Assembly (NCBI GenBank): GCA_965279195.1
Contig: CBDIHP010000048.1
Span: 186,001-250,000 of the forward strand
Source: CBDIHP01 sp965279195
GTDB lineage: Bacteria; Planctomycetota; Planctomycetia; Isosphaerales; Isosphaeraceae
Length of the DNA stretch: 64,000 nt
Direction: 5' to 3'
Position 1 is the first letter of the stretch, and each line of letters opens with the position of its first letter. The translations under genes and the position numbers were made by a program. The notes beneath the pieces are model-generated. The model was not told where the DNA came from. It was given only the letters and a program-made list of their open reading frames with translations, and made no database searches. Shown piece after piece: positions 17,092 to 28,992 of this stretch.

Positions 17092-17460
17092 ATGATGGAA
17101 GAGCCACCGGAATCGTCCGACGAGATGCTCGCGGCCAGGCTGGTGTTGAGGGCCGCGCAGGACCTGGTGCGCGGGGCGGGCAGCGAGGCCGAGCGTCGCT
17201 GCTTCGAGGCGCTGGCCCGCCGGATCCAGATGGAGATCCTCCAGGCGAAGGGGGATCCCGACGGGCTGGCCCGGATCGGTCCGTCGTCGAACGGGACGTC
17301 CATCGTGCGGCTGCTGCTCGCCGACGACAAGGTCAGCCGGTTCGACCTGGCCCGGGCGATCCTGAAGCAGTGGTTCTGGCCCGAGGATTCTGGCGAGCCG
17401 CGGGCCGCGATCGAGCTGCCCGCGAGCCAGGCGCCTTGCCGTTGCAAGCTCCTGATCTGA
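17092..17460 (+). CDS. small hypothetical protein
   Basis: A helical, charged protein of 122 residues (MMEEPPESSDEMLAARLVL...), with no signal peptide or membrane segment and a Cys-containing end (CRCKLLI). Not recognised. The start is the ATG pair at 17092/17095 and no strong ribosome-binding site is present, although codon use is G/C-ending like that of true genes here. It is convergent with the small gene at 17476-17853. The residues around 65-95 (SIVRLLLADDKVSRFDLARAILKQWFW) suggest a compact helical domain. Confidence 0.55.
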   Translation: MMEEPPESSDEMLAARLVLRAAQDLVRGAGSEAERRCFEALARRIQMEILQAKGDPDGLARIGPSSNGTSIVRLLLADDKVSRFDLARAILKQWFWPEDSGEPRAAIELPASQAPCRCKLLI

Positions 17461-17475
17461 ACGGGGGCGTCCGCG

Positions 17476-17853
17476 TCAGACGGTTCCCCCCGACCGTCCC
17501 TGCTGGGCGGCGGAGCCGGCGGAGTCGCCGCGGGCCCCCGCGATTCTGCGGGTCTCGCTCGCATACCAGTCGGCGGCCTCGTGGTCCATCAGTACGACAC
17601 CACGCCCGCCCCCGTCGCGGCCAGGTGGCACGTCCAGGGTCGCGACCCATCCGGCGGCCTCCAGGCGGCCGAGGATCCGCCGGACCGCACAGGCGACGAT
17701 GCCCGACGCCAGGGCGAGTTCCTCGTCGTCCGCGAGGCATACCAGGCCCTCGGGGTCCGAGAGCAGATGGACGGCCACCAGGAGCCTCCGGGCGACCGGA
17801 TCATCGGCCGCGCGGCGGGCTCGGTCGCTCGCGTCCGTCGACGCGGTATCCAC
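17476..17853 (-). CDS. small protein with helix-turn-helix-like segment
   Basis: About 125 residues starting at GTG 17853, supported by GAGAGG eight bases upstream; the frame continues to 17991 but that extension is Pro/Arg-rich. The middle (LADDEELALASGIVACAVRRILGRLEAAGWVATLDVP) has the pattern of a winged helix-turn-helix with a recognition helix followed by a beta wing, so a small transcription regulator is plausible. The C-terminus is Gly/Ala/Ser-rich. No ligand or metal motif is seen. Targets and partners are unknown. Confidence 0.5.
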   Translation of the reverse strand: MDTASTDASDRARRAADDPVARRLLVAVHLLSDPEGLVCLADDEELALASGIVACAVRRILGRLEAAGWVATLDVPPGRDGGGRGVVLMDHEAADWYASETRRIAGARGDSAGSAAQQGRSGGTV

Positions 17854-18397
17854 AGGATTTTCCTCTCGATGCTGCGCGGTCGGGATCGAACGGGGGAGCG
17901 GCGTCGCATCCGACGTCCCCGCGGGATGACGGGGCGGGCGGCGTGATCGAGGGCGAGCTGGGTACCACGGGGCGGGACGGCCATTCGACATACGCGTCGA
18001 AATCCACTCTTACCCCACGATCCGGCGATCTGTCCATGCGGATGTGCTCAATTGTGTGAGCGATGTCGATCAAACTCGCGGGACAGGATTGGTTGGATGA
18101 CATGATCAAATTTGATTGAATTGAAATAATAGAAAAAAGCTATGGAGCCGATGCGGGCCGGCCCGCGTGCCGGGCGAGGGGGACGCCCGACGGGGTGGGA
18201 TGCGGGAGAGTTGTGGATATGCACAGGATTGCGTGAGACGCGGCCTCCGGCCGCGCACGGGCGGGCGACGCAAAATGTGGCGGTTTTTTTTGTTTGACGC
18301 GTGCCGGCGGGCCGGCTCGAATACCACGGCAGTCCGCGACATCGGTGCCGATCGTCGCGGCGGATCCAACGACCTGTTCACCGAGGGAGGCATGGCC
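17854..18397. other. spacer with a second A+T-rich patch
   Basis: About 540 bases between divergent genes. Bases about 18090-18140 form an A+T island with runs of A, and a T8 run lies near 18284-18291, just before a TTGACG at 18294 that could be a -35 element for the lipoprotein gene (possible -10 near 18317, weak). No gene with coding character is visible. Confidence 0.35.
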
Positions 18398-18856
18398 ATG
18401 TCCTGGTCCCGCCGATCGGGGGTGTTGGGGGTGCTGCGTGCGGCCGTGCTGGCCGCCGCGGTGGGGGGCGCGGCGCCGGGGTGCGGCGGCGCGGCCGACG
18501 AACTGCCGAGGGAGACGGTCACGGGGACGGTCTCCTTCAAGGGCGAGCCGCTCAAGGCCGGCATGATCCAGTTCCAGCCGGCCGACCCGAACGTCTCCAC
18601 GGCGGCGGGGGCTGCGGTGAAGGACGGCGCGTACACCGTCACGCGCGACCAGGGGCCCGTCCCCGGTCGATATCAGGTGATGATCACCAGTGCCGAGGCC
18701 GCGCCCAATGCCGCGGTGCAGGCCGTCCTGCCGGGCGACGCGCCGCCGCCGTCCAAGGAGCCGATCCCGGCCCGCTACAACGTCAAGACCGAGCTCAAGG
18801 CCGAGGTGACCAAGGGCGGTCCCAACGCCTTCGACTTCAAGCTCGAGTCGAAGTAG
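18398..18856 (+). CDS. lipoprotein with carboxypeptidase-regulatory-like domain
   Basis: Small exported lipoprotein of 152 residues. A signal segment ends in a lipobox-like APGC (Cys near residue 29), after which about 110 residues follow the transthyretin-like or carboxypeptidase-regulatory pattern: VTGTVSFKGEPLKAGMIQFQP, DGAYTV, GRYQVMI. This domain is common in planctomycete lipoproteins that sit next to DUF1559 genes, as here, where a DUF1559 gene starts 180 bases downstream. ATG 18398 is preferred over ATG 18392, because GAGGGAGG lies seven bases before the former but only one before the latter. Function unknown; probably a periplasmic or surface adhesion module. Confidence 0.78.
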   Translation: MSWSRRSGVLGVLRAAVLAAAVGGAAPGCGGAADELPRETVTGTVSFKGEPLKAGMIQFQPADPNVSTAAGAAVKDGAYTVTRDQGPVPGRYQVMITSAEAAPNAAVQAVLPGDAPPPSKEPIPARYNVKTELKAEVTKGGPNAFDFKLESK

Positions 18857-19035
18857 CCGCAACCCGCCGCGCGCTCACCTGAGGATCGCGGCATCCCGAC
18901 GCGATCGGGCGCCCGCGTGCCGGGTCGCCGCGCCGTCGTACCCGACCTCTCCTCGCCCTCGCATCGATCCCTGTCATCGCCTTTTCCCCCACGTCCCGGC
19001 GCGCCGGGAACCCCTCGATGGAAGGAGGAACGCCC

Positions 19036-20040
19036 ATGTCTCCTCAACGGAGTCGCGGCTTCACGCTGATCGAGCTGCTGGTCGTGATCGCCATCATCGC
19101 CGTGCTGATCGCGCTCCTGCTCCCCGCCGTGCAGGCCGCCCGCGAGGCCGCCAGGCGGGCCCAGTGCATCAACAATCTCAAACAGGTCGGGATTGCGATG
19201 CACAACTATCACGACGTCGCCGGCAGCCTGCCGCCGGGCCACCGGTCGTCGGTCTGCGGCACCTGGCAGACGTTCCTGCTGCCCTACCTGGAGCAGCACC
19301 CGATGTACAACGCCTACAACATGATGGGCCGCTACCTGCAGCCCGACGGCACCAAGAACCCCGACGGCAACCTCCGCTACGGGGGCGTGGCGCAGCTCAC
19401 CGTGACCCGGAGCCGGATCAATGCCCTGACCTGCCCGGCCGACACGGCGGTCGCCGTGGCCCTCTACAGCAACATCACGAACCACAACTACGCCGTGAAC
19501 TTCGGCAGCGCCGGCCTCTTCCAGGGCCTCCAGACGAATTACAACAACACGCTCACGTATGCGACCCCGTACCCCGTCCCCTGGCTCGGCGCGCCGTTCT
19601 CCGACTCCGACCCGTCCAACTACCCCTCGCGCCAGCGCACCTACAACCTGGCGACCATCATCGACGGCACGAGCAACACGCTCATGGCCAGCGAGGTGGT
19701 GCAGGGCCAGAACGGCGACATCCGGGGGTTCACCTGGTGGGGCGACACCTCGACCTTCCAGACCTGGCTCGCCCCCAATAGCCCGCTGCCCGACGTGCTC
19801 CAGAGTTCGGGCTACTGCGCGGCCCTGTACCCCCTCATCAGCACCCCGAACCCCCCTTGCACCGTGACCACCGGCTCGCAAGGCCCCACCACCGCCTCGC
19901 GCAGCCGCCACCCCGGCGGCGTGAACACGCTGTTCTGCGACGGCTCCGTCAAATTCATGAAGAACACCATCAACATCAATGTCTGGCGCTCCCTGAGCAC
20001 CAGCATGGGCAACGAGGTCGTCAGCGCGGACGCGTACTGA
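19036..20040 (+). CDS. DUF1559 family pilin-like protein
   Basis: A 334-residue member of the planctomycete DUF1559 family. The N-terminus is a type IV pilin/pseudopilin signal: RGFTLIELLVVIAIIAVLIALLLPAVQAAREAARRAQC, with the prepilin peptidase site at G-F and a Glu five residues into the mature helix. The family body follows (NNLKQVGIAMHNYHD near the start, HPGGVNTLFCDGSVKFMK near the end, final VVSADAY). The role is inferred: surface or secretion-associated pilin-like subunits, present in dozens of copies per genome. ATG 19036 is favoured because AAGGAGG lies eight bases upstream. A strong terminator follows at 20068. The lipoprotein gene upstream may be co-expressed. Confidence 0.9.
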   Translation: MSPQRSRGFTLIELLVVIAIIAVLIALLLPAVQAAREAARRAQCINNLKQVGIAMHNYHDVAGSLPPGHRSSVCGTWQTFLLPYLEQHPMYNAYNMMGRYLQPDGTKNPDGNLRYGGVAQLTVTRSRINALTCPADTAVAVALYSNITNHNYAVNFGSAGLFQGLQTNYNNTLTYATPYPVPWLGAPFSDSDPSNYPSRQRTYNLATIIDGTSNTLMASEVVQGQNGDIRGFTWWGDTSTFQTWLAPNSPLPDVLQSSGYCAALYPLISTPNPPCTVTTGSQGPTTASRSRHPGGVNTLFCDGSVKFMKNTININVWRSLSTSMGNEVVSADAY

Positions 20041-20067
20041 TCCTTCTCCGCATCAATCACCACCCGG

Positions 20068-20107
20068 CCCCGCGCGACCTCTGTTCGAGTCGCGCGGGGC
20101 CTTTGCG
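20068..20107. terminator. intrinsic terminator after the DUF1559 gene
   Basis: Perfect 11-bp stem CCCCGCGCGAC/GTCGCGCGGGG (20068-20078 with 20089-20099), ten-base loop, followed by CCTTTGCG. It lies 28 bases past the stop codon. Confidence 0.75.
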
Positions 20108-20142
20108 TTCTCCCGTCGCGAGTTGCCCGGGGGCTCCAGATC

Positions 20143-20643
20143 CTACGGCAGTGCCGTCCGTCGCGGACTCGATTGCCACCGACGATGGAGCCACATCGCC
20201 CCGTAACCGCCGGCGGTTGCCCAGACCAGCGGAGGCAGTCCGCGATAGGCGATCGCCGCGAGCTTCACGATCGCCCGCGCACCGGGGGCGCCCCGGCGTA
20301 CCCTCTCCCAGTTGCCGAGCCTCCGGTCAATTTCCCGACTGATCGAGTACCCTGAGAGCGTCAGCCCTTCGCGGGCCCGGCCCCGGACGCCGCTGATGAG
20401 CGCCAGCACCGCGAGCCCGCCCAGGAGCATGCACAGCCAGTTCTTGCGGATGCCCTCCCGGCAGCGGTACGCCCCCAGCGCGCAGGCCTGGAGGTAGCCG
20501 ATCAACGGGACGACCGCCGGGTCGAAGGGGTAATCCGATCCGAGGACCCGGCGCATCAGGGCCAGATCCACCGCGATCACCGCCAGGACGACCATCCAGC
20601 GCCGGAGCGACCAGCCCCGGGCGGTTTGTCTCGCGAGTTCCAT
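20143..20643 (-). CDS. hypothetical membrane protein
   Basis: About 166 residues starting at ATG 20643, with GAGG about eight bases upstream; the longer frame to 20727 has Pro-rich non-coding character. Three hydrophobic segments are visible: about 13-30 (WMVVLAVIAVDLALM), 43-60 (PLIGYLQACALGAY) and 68-85 (NWLCMLLGGLAVLALISGV). A fourth weaker one lies near the end (IVKLAAIAYRGLPPLVWATAGGYGAMWL). No family recognised. It converges with the DUF1559 gene and is divergent from the large hypothetical at 20906. Confidence 0.55.
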   Translation of the reverse strand: MELARQTARGWSLRRWMVVLAVIAVDLALMRRVLGSDYPFDPAVVPLIGYLQACALGAYRCREGIRKNWLCMLLGGLAVLALISGVRGRAREGLTLSGYSISREIDRRLGNWERVRRGAPGARAIVKLAAIAYRGLPPLVWATAGGYGAMWLHRRWQSSPRRTALP

Positions 20644-20905
20644 CCGCGAATCCTCGCCAATCGCGTGAAGGCCGAAGCCCGGCCCGGGGGGAGTCAACGA
20701 CCGCGACGCGTCGGCGTTCGTTACCATGTTCGGACGTCCGTGTGAAGGTCAGAACGCCTGGAGAGACACTCCGGGCGGCTCGGTCGCAAAACGGTCATGC
20801 GGCGGAGCCCGATGCGGCTCGGTCTGGATTGGATCATCGGAGGAACGTACCTTATGGGCGTGCAAGCATTCGAACGGCTCGATCGATCCGGAGTGGGGTG
20901 TGCGA

Positions 20906-22798
20906 ATGAGCGAGACGGCCGGGCCGACGGGGGCAGGGCGCGTCGAGGATCTGGTCGGCGCTCCCGAGCCCGATCGCCTGACAGAGCGGGGATTGGCGTC
21001 GGTCTGGCGTCGGGGGAGGCGCGGGGCGGGGCTGTTCGCCTACTGGCTTTGTTTGATCTTCGTGATCCCCTCGCTGATCCTGACCGTGGCGGCCGTGGCG
21101 GCGATCGCCCTTGGCTTCGGGGCCGGGTACGGGCTCTCGGTCCCGTCGTGGTATTACTACGGCCCGGCGCTCTTCGGCGCGATCGCGGCGTATGGCCTCG
21201 CCCTTGGCGGCCTGTTCGGACTGGTGAGCGGGCTGATCCGTCTGGTCACGCCCCGGCCGATTCTGGGGGCCTGGGTGCGAATGACCACGGCGCGGAAGTC
21301 GGCGGGTTCAAGTGCGATACGCCTGGAAATCCTGCCCGAGGGGGCCGGGAAGCGCGTGGTGCGATCGGGCCGGCCGGCGCTCTACCGGATCCTCGCCGGC
21401 GGCCTGATCGTCTCGGCGGTGTCGATCCCCGCCGGGCTCGCCTGCGGGTTCCTCTCGTGGAAATATCTCGAAGCCCGCATCGCGAGGGCCGAGGCCGCCG
21501 CGTATGAGGATACCGCGCTCTGGCGGATCGAGGACTTCATCGAGTCCCGGGAGCCGATGCCCGACGAGTTGAATTCCTCGCTCGTGGCCGACGAAGTCGT
21601 CCTGATGTTGCCGGAGAACTGGCCCTCCTTGCCCGAGGGTGAGGATCCGAAGGGGCCGGCGGGCGAATTCGACAGGGCCTACAAGGGCGAGTGGGACACC
21701 GAGGCGAACCGACGGCTCGCACCGGAGACAGCCCGTGCCTTCCGCGGCGAACTCGCGCAACATGCGGATGCGATCGAGATGTCGCGGTCGCTCGCCGGGA
21801 TGAAATCCGGCCAGCACTCGTTCGAACTCGGCCTCAAGCTGATCGATACCCTCCTGCCGCAGAGCCAGGACGCGCGCCAGGCCCCGCGCCTGCTCCAGCT
21901 CGACGCGGCCATCCGCGCCGAAGCCGGAGACATCGACGGCGCCCTGGAGGATTGCCGCGCGATCCTCGGCGCGGCCCGTTCGATCGGCGATGAGCCGTTC
22001 GCGATCTCGATGCTGGTCCGCATGGCGATCCTCACCGTGGCCAGGCAGACGATCGAACGCGCGATGGCGCAGGGGGAGGCGAGCGACCGCATGCTCCAGA
22101 CGCTCCAGGCCGAAGTCGCGGAGGAGCGGGCGTACCCACATCTCCTCCAGGCGATGCGAGGCGAGCGGGGATCCACCGTCGAACTGATCCGTAGGCTGAG
22201 GGACGGCGAACTGACTCTCAATCAATTTTCCGGAGGGGAGTCGGACGGGCCGGTCCGCGCGCTGTCGGGGTTCGGCCAGCTCTGGTTCCATTACCAGTAC
22301 GCCGTGGCCCTGGAATGGGGCAACGAGAACGTCGAGATCGCCCACGGCCCGATGAACGAATACGTGCCGCGATGGAATGCGTTCGAGCGCAAGCTCGTCG
22401 AGACCGCGAGGCACCCGGTCTGGAGTACCCTGGCCTTGATGCCGTCGAAGATGTGGCCCGCGATGGCTTCGCTCATCGACTCGATCCTCCGCAACCAGGC
22501 GTTCCTGGCGACCACCGAGGTCTTCCTCGCCGCCGAGCGTTACCGGATCGCGACCGGCAAGTGGCCCGGCTCGATCGACGAGCTGTCGCCGAAGTACCTC
22601 CAGGCCATCCCCCGCGATCCCTACAACGGCGGACCGCTGGGCTACAGGATCGACAGCGACCGCCTCATCGTGCACACCGTCGGCCCGGACCTGAGGGACA
22701 ACGGCGGCGCCTACGAACGCACTTACTACAAGACAAAGGGCCCCGACGACATCGGCATCACCGGCTGGCTGCCGAGATCGCGCGGCCTGCCGAGGTGA
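20906..22798 (+). CDS. large hypothetical membrane protein of planctomycete type
   Basis: About 630 residues. An N-terminal membrane part has two or three hydrophobic segments (about 44-75, 85-115) and another near 165-190, followed by a helical periplasmic or cytoplasmic region of about 400 residues. The C-terminal AAERYRIATGKWPGSIDELSPKYLQAIPRDPYNGGPLGYRID segment is widespread in uncharacterised planctomycete proteins. It resembles the C-terminal piece of pseudopilin-like proteins, where a small beta-motif follows the 'xYRxxTGxWPxSLDEL' pattern. Function unknown. ATG 20906 is chosen because the longer open frame (from 20726) has no coding character in its first 60 codons. The downstream small membrane gene is 68 bases away and may be co-transcribed. 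Confidence 0.68.
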   Translation: MSETAGPTGAGRVEDLVGAPEPDRLTERGLASVWRRGRRGAGLFAYWLCLIFVIPSLILTVAAVAAIALGFGAGYGLSVPSWYYYGPALFGAIAAYGLALGGLFGLVSGLIRLVTPRPILGAWVRMTTARKSAGSSAIRLEILPEGAGKRVVRSGRPALYRILAGGLIVSAVSIPAGLACGFLSWKYLEARIARAEAAAYEDTALWRIEDFIESREPMPDELNSSLVADEVVLMLPENWPSLPEGEDPKGPAGEFDRAYKGEWDTEANRRLAPETARAFRGELAQHADAIEMSRSLAGMKSGQHSFELGLKLIDTLLPQSQDARQAPRLLQLDAAIRAEAGDIDGALEDCRAILGAARSIGDEPFAISMLVRMAILTVARQTIERAMAQGEASDRMLQTLQAEVAEERAYPHLLQAMRGERGSTVELIRRLRDGELTLNQFSGGESDGPVRALSGFGQLWFHYQYAVALEWGNENVEIAHGPMNEYVPRWNAFERKLVETARHPVWSTLALMPSKMWPAMASLIDSILRNQAFLATTEVFLAAERYRIATGKWPGSIDELSPKYLQAIPRDPYNGGPLGYRIDSDRLIVHTVGPDLRDNGGAYERTYYKTKGPDDIGITGWLPRSRGLPR

Positions 22799-22866
22799 CG
22801 ACTTCTGGCCCGTCCCGATGAGTGCGACGCGTGGTCAGTTCGGCGTCGATTGTGTGGAGATGGAAC

Positions 22867-23193
22867 ATGGATGAGGCTCCGGATCGACGAATCCATCGGC
22901 TCTGGCTGATCGTGAACATCATCGCCTGGGGGCTGAGCTTCGCCCTCCTGACGCCGCAACTCTGGCAAGTGTGGAGCCTCGGCCCGGTCCCGTTTCCTGT
23001 GGTCACGCGATCCCTCATGGGGCTGTTGCTCGCCCTGTTTGTGGGCTCGCTGCTCGTTCGGGCGCTGCAGAACGTCATCAAGCCCGAGCGTCGGAGGGCC
23101 CGGATCTGGGAGACCGTGTGGTGCATCGCCGCCGCCGTGGCCGTCGTCAACACGGTATACGCGGTGATCCGGAACTATCCGCGAGGCTGGTAG
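22867..23193 (+). CDS. small two- or three-pass membrane protein
   Basis: A 108-residue protein with hydrophobic segments at about 11-30 (LWLIVNIIAWGLSFALLTP), 46-65 (TRSLMGLLLALFVGSLLV) and 83-101 (TVWCIAAAVAVVNTVYAVI). GGAG eight bases before ATG 22867 supports the start. No family recognised. It follows the large hypothetical membrane protein on the same strand and may belong to the same transcript. Confidence 0.6.
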   Translation: MDEAPDRRIHRLWLIVNIIAWGLSFALLTPQLWQVWSLGPVPFPVVTRSLMGLLLALFVGSLLVRALQNVIKPERRRARIWETVWCIAAAVAVVNTVYAVIRNYPRGW

Positions 23194-23277
23194 GCGATCC
23201 GGCTCGGGCTCATGTTGGCGGGTTGACGCGGCGGGCGGGGGAGTGGGAGAATCGGCGCACTCCGAGGAAGGAAATCC

Positions 23278-23628
23278 ATGCGACGATCGTCGATGCTCGT
23301 CTGCGTCTGCTTGCTCGCGGCCCTGGTCGGGACGCCCCTCCGCATGGCGGAGGCGGCGGCGGACCTGGAGCGTCTGGCGGGCGAGGTGACGGCATCGGGC
23401 GAGATCGGCGAGGTCGACGGCGGCGTCGGGGATGAGGCCGAGGTCGGGTTGCAGGCGGCGGACGCGCCGGACGGTCAGGCGGGCGTCGATTGCCTCCTGA
23501 TGATCCTGCCGCCGCCGGCGGACGCGATCCCGGATCCGTTCGAGGTCGACTGCCTGAGGGAGCGGGCCTGGTGGCCCGAGGATTCCCCTGCGCGCCGGCA
23601 CGCGTGGCTCCAGGTGCTCCGGTTCTGA
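23278..23628 (+). CDS. small secreted hypothetical protein
   Basis: A 116-residue protein with a signal peptide (MRRSSMLVCVCLLAALVGTPLRMAEA, cleavage near residue 26) and a mature part of about 90 residues that is acidic and Gly-rich and contains two Cys (GVDCLLM, VDCLRER). GGAAGGAAAT shortly before the ATG is a fair ribosome-binding site, and the codons mostly end in G or C, as in real genes here. It precedes the second DUF1559 gene by about 60 bases on the same strand. Not recognised; possibly a planctomycete-specific exported peptide. Confidence 0.48.
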   Translation: MRRSSMLVCVCLLAALVGTPLRMAEAAADLERLAGEVTASGEIGEVDGGVGDEAEVGLQAADAPDGQAGVDCLLMILPPPADAIPDPFEVDCLRERAWWPEDSPARRHAWLQVLRF

Positions 23629-23690
23629 ATCGGCTCGGATTCGGCGGTGTCGTCGCATCTCGATCCGAAGGAAGAAGCCGGAGGTTCCCC

Positions 23691-24644
23691 GTGAGTGATC
23701 GGCAGAGTTCCGTTCGCTACCCATTTCGCGGATTCACGCTCATCGAACTCCTGGTCGTGATCGCCATCATCGCGCTCTTGATCGCCCTGCTGCTGCCGGC
23801 CGTCCAGGCCGCGCGCGAGGCGGCGAGGCGGATGCAGTGCGCAGGCAATCTCAAGCAGTTCGGGCTGGCGATGCACAACTACCACACCACCCACGACACC
23901 TTCCCGCCGGGCTACATCAGCCTGACGAGGGCCCCCGTCGAGGACAGCCCCGAGACCGGGCCGGGGTGGGCGTGGGGGACGATGCTGCTCAACCACCTGG
24001 AGCAGCCGGCGCTCTACAACGCGGTGAACTTCAGCCAGCAGATCACCGCGCCGGCGTCGATCACGGCCCGGACGGTCTCGCTCTCGATGTTCCTCTGCCC
24101 GAGTTCGAGCGGGCGGGAGGGGCCTCTCAAACTGTCGGACGCCTCGGGGACGCTGCTGGTGGGCGACCTCTCGCCGGGTCAATATGTGGCGTCGGCGGGA
24201 CAGTGGGAGGTCGAGGAGTTCCCCGCGAGCAACAACGGGGTGTTCTACCGCAACAGCCGCGTCGGCGTCCGCGAGATCCGAGACGGCACGGGCACGACCC
24301 TCGCCGCCGGGGAGCGGTCGCGGAACGTGGCGGACGCGACCTGGGTCGGCGTGGTCCCGACCGCGCGTGCGTGCACGTCGCCGGGGTGGAAGGTCCAGGA
24401 CTGCGAGACGGCGAACGTCCTGGTGCTGTCGCACACCGGGCCGTCGCCGGACGAACGCTGGATCGACGTGCCGAATAACAGGGGGGCGGGGGCGGACGAT
24501 TACTGGAGCCTGCATCCCGGCGGGTGCAATTTCCTGTTCTGCGACGGCTCGGTGCGGTTCGTGAAGGAGTCGGTGAACCCTCGGATCTTCAGCTTCCTGT
24601 CGACCAGGTCGGGGGGCGAGGTGGTGTCGTCGGACCAGTTCTGA
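23691..24644 (+). CDS. DUF1559 family pilin-like protein
   Basis: A 317-residue paralogue of the protein at 19036, with the same pilin-type N-terminus (RGFTLIELLVVIAIIALLIALLLPAVQAAREAARRMQC) and the NLKQFGLAMHNYH signature. The end carries the HPGGCNFLFCDGSVRFVKESV motif and VVSSDQF. It starts at GTG 23691, supported by GGAGG seven bases upstream, not at any of the internal methionines. It would be exported and retained as a pilin-like surface or pseudopilus component (inferred). A 9-bp stem (TGCCGCCCG/CGGGCGGCA) about 10 bases after the stop may be a terminator, though it lacks a T-run. Confidence 0.88.
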   Translation: MSDRQSSVRYPFRGFTLIELLVVIAIIALLIALLLPAVQAAREAARRMQCAGNLKQFGLAMHNYHTTHDTFPPGYISLTRAPVEDSPETGPGWAWGTMLLNHLEQPALYNAVNFSQQITAPASITARTVSLSMFLCPSSSGREGPLKLSDASGTLLVGDLSPGQYVASAGQWEVEEFPASNNGVFYRNSRVGVREIRDGTGTTLAAGERSRNVADATWVGVVPTARACTSPGWKVQDCETANVLVLSHTGPSPDERWIDVPNNRGAGADDYWSLHPGGCNFLFCDGSVRFVKESVNPRIFSFLSTRSGGEVVSSDQF

Positions 24645-24850
24645 GGGGTTGGTGTGCCGCCCGCGCCACGTGGGGATGGTGCCGGGCGGCAACATAATCC
24701 GGGTCGAGTGCCGGAACTCTCTGAACCGGATGCTCGCGTGCGACCTAGAATGTCAATAGGCAGTGGTCTCGATGGGCGAAGGCGTACTGGAGAATGGTGC
24801 GAGGGAGTGTCTAGGCTGGGCGGCAGCGTGCGATGAACGGAGGTCGCGCC

Positions 24851-25544
24851 GTGAGAGTGGGGCGTCGGCGGACAATCGTGGTGTTCTCGGTCCTGGCCTG
24901 GGGCGCGGCCTGCACCTGGGGCCTCCTGGCGATCCATGCCCATCAGGCGGAGCCGGGGCGGGGGGGCGGGATGGCGGCCACTGGCCGTCGACGACCGGCC
25001 TCAGCCGCGAGCCCCGGGGCTACACCCTGCTGCTGTTCGCGCACCCGAGGTGCCCTTGCCTGAAGGCCAGCCTGCAGGAACTCGCGAGGGTGGTGGGGCT
25101 GTCGGGCCGGCCGGCGTCGGGGGAGGCGGAGGGCGACGCGCCGCCCGCGGTGCCTGTCCGGGTGCAGATCGTGGCGTTCGTGCCGGGGCTCGCCGCGAGG
25201 AGGGGGGACGCCGGCTGGTCCCGGGCCCTGGCCTCGCTCCAGGAATGGACCGCGCGGATCCCGGCGTGCCGGGTCGTGGTGGACCCGGAGGGCGAGGAGG
25301 CCGCGCGATTCGGCTCGGCGACCTCGGGCGATGTCCTGGTGTTCAACCCGTCGGGCCAGATCGTCTTCCGGGGGGGCGTCACCCGGGGCCGCGGGATCGA
25401 AGGGGAGTGCGCCTCGTCCCGCAAGTTGATGGGGATCCTCCGGCGTGACCCCGCGAGCGTCCGCGGCACGCCCCCCTCCTGCCGCTCGCTCGTCTACGGC
25501 TGCCCCATCCTCCCCAGGACCCAGGAGCCGCCCGGGCCGAACTG

Positions 25545-25545
<1 letters not shown>
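24851..25545 (+). CDS. RedB-like thioredoxin-fold protein (frame interrupted)
   Basis: Membrane-anchored RedB-type protein. GTG 24851 (GGAGG eight bases upstream) opens a hydrophobic anchor (TIVVFSVLAWGAACTWGLLA). After a one-base frame change within the G-run at about 24958-24974 the protein continues as WPSTTGL...YTLLLFAHPRCPCLKASLQELARV, a thioredoxin-like core with a CPC pair. It then reads VVVDPEGEEAARFGSATSGDVLVFNPSGQIVFRGGVTRGRGIEGE, and ends with a YGCP motif. This is the RedB family pattern, found beside hybrid sensor kinases in several bacteria. The stop overlaps the start of the kinase gene by one base, so the pair is translationally coupled. The role is inferred: redox partner or sensor input for the kinase. 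The frame change is probably a sequencing error. Confidence 0.72.
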
Positions 25546-28837
<3,292 letters not shown>

Positions 28838-28862
28838 GGCGTCAATTCATCGGGTCGCGAGT

Positions 28863-28992
28863 GTAGGGTGTGGTGCGTCGCGGGCCAACGGGACGCGAGG
28901 CTCCGCATCGGCAATCACGAATGTCAATGGAATCACCCGCGCTCGCCGAATCCCGGTGCGGAAGCCGCGAGGACGCGGCCACCACACCCTAC
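28863..28992. repeat. family B palindromic repeat (B3)
   Basis: 130 bases with perfect 13-bp terminal inverted repeats GTAGGGTGTGGTG (28863-28875) and CACCACACCCTAC (28980-28992). The right end forms the TAG stop codon of the minus-strand hydrolase gene. It lies between the kinase and hydrolase genes. Confidence 0.8.

Noticed and set aside
17450..17460. The C-terminal CRCKLLI of the small hypothetical considered as a lipid-modification or prenylation signal
   Set aside because: Such signals are not established in planctomycetes and the motif does not fit the CaaX pattern.
22726..23724. A 332-codon minus-strand frame opposite the small membrane and secreted protein genes
   Set aside because: No domain, His/Arg/Pro-rich antisense composition, and the plus-strand genes have ribosome-binding sites and hydrophobic segments in the right places.
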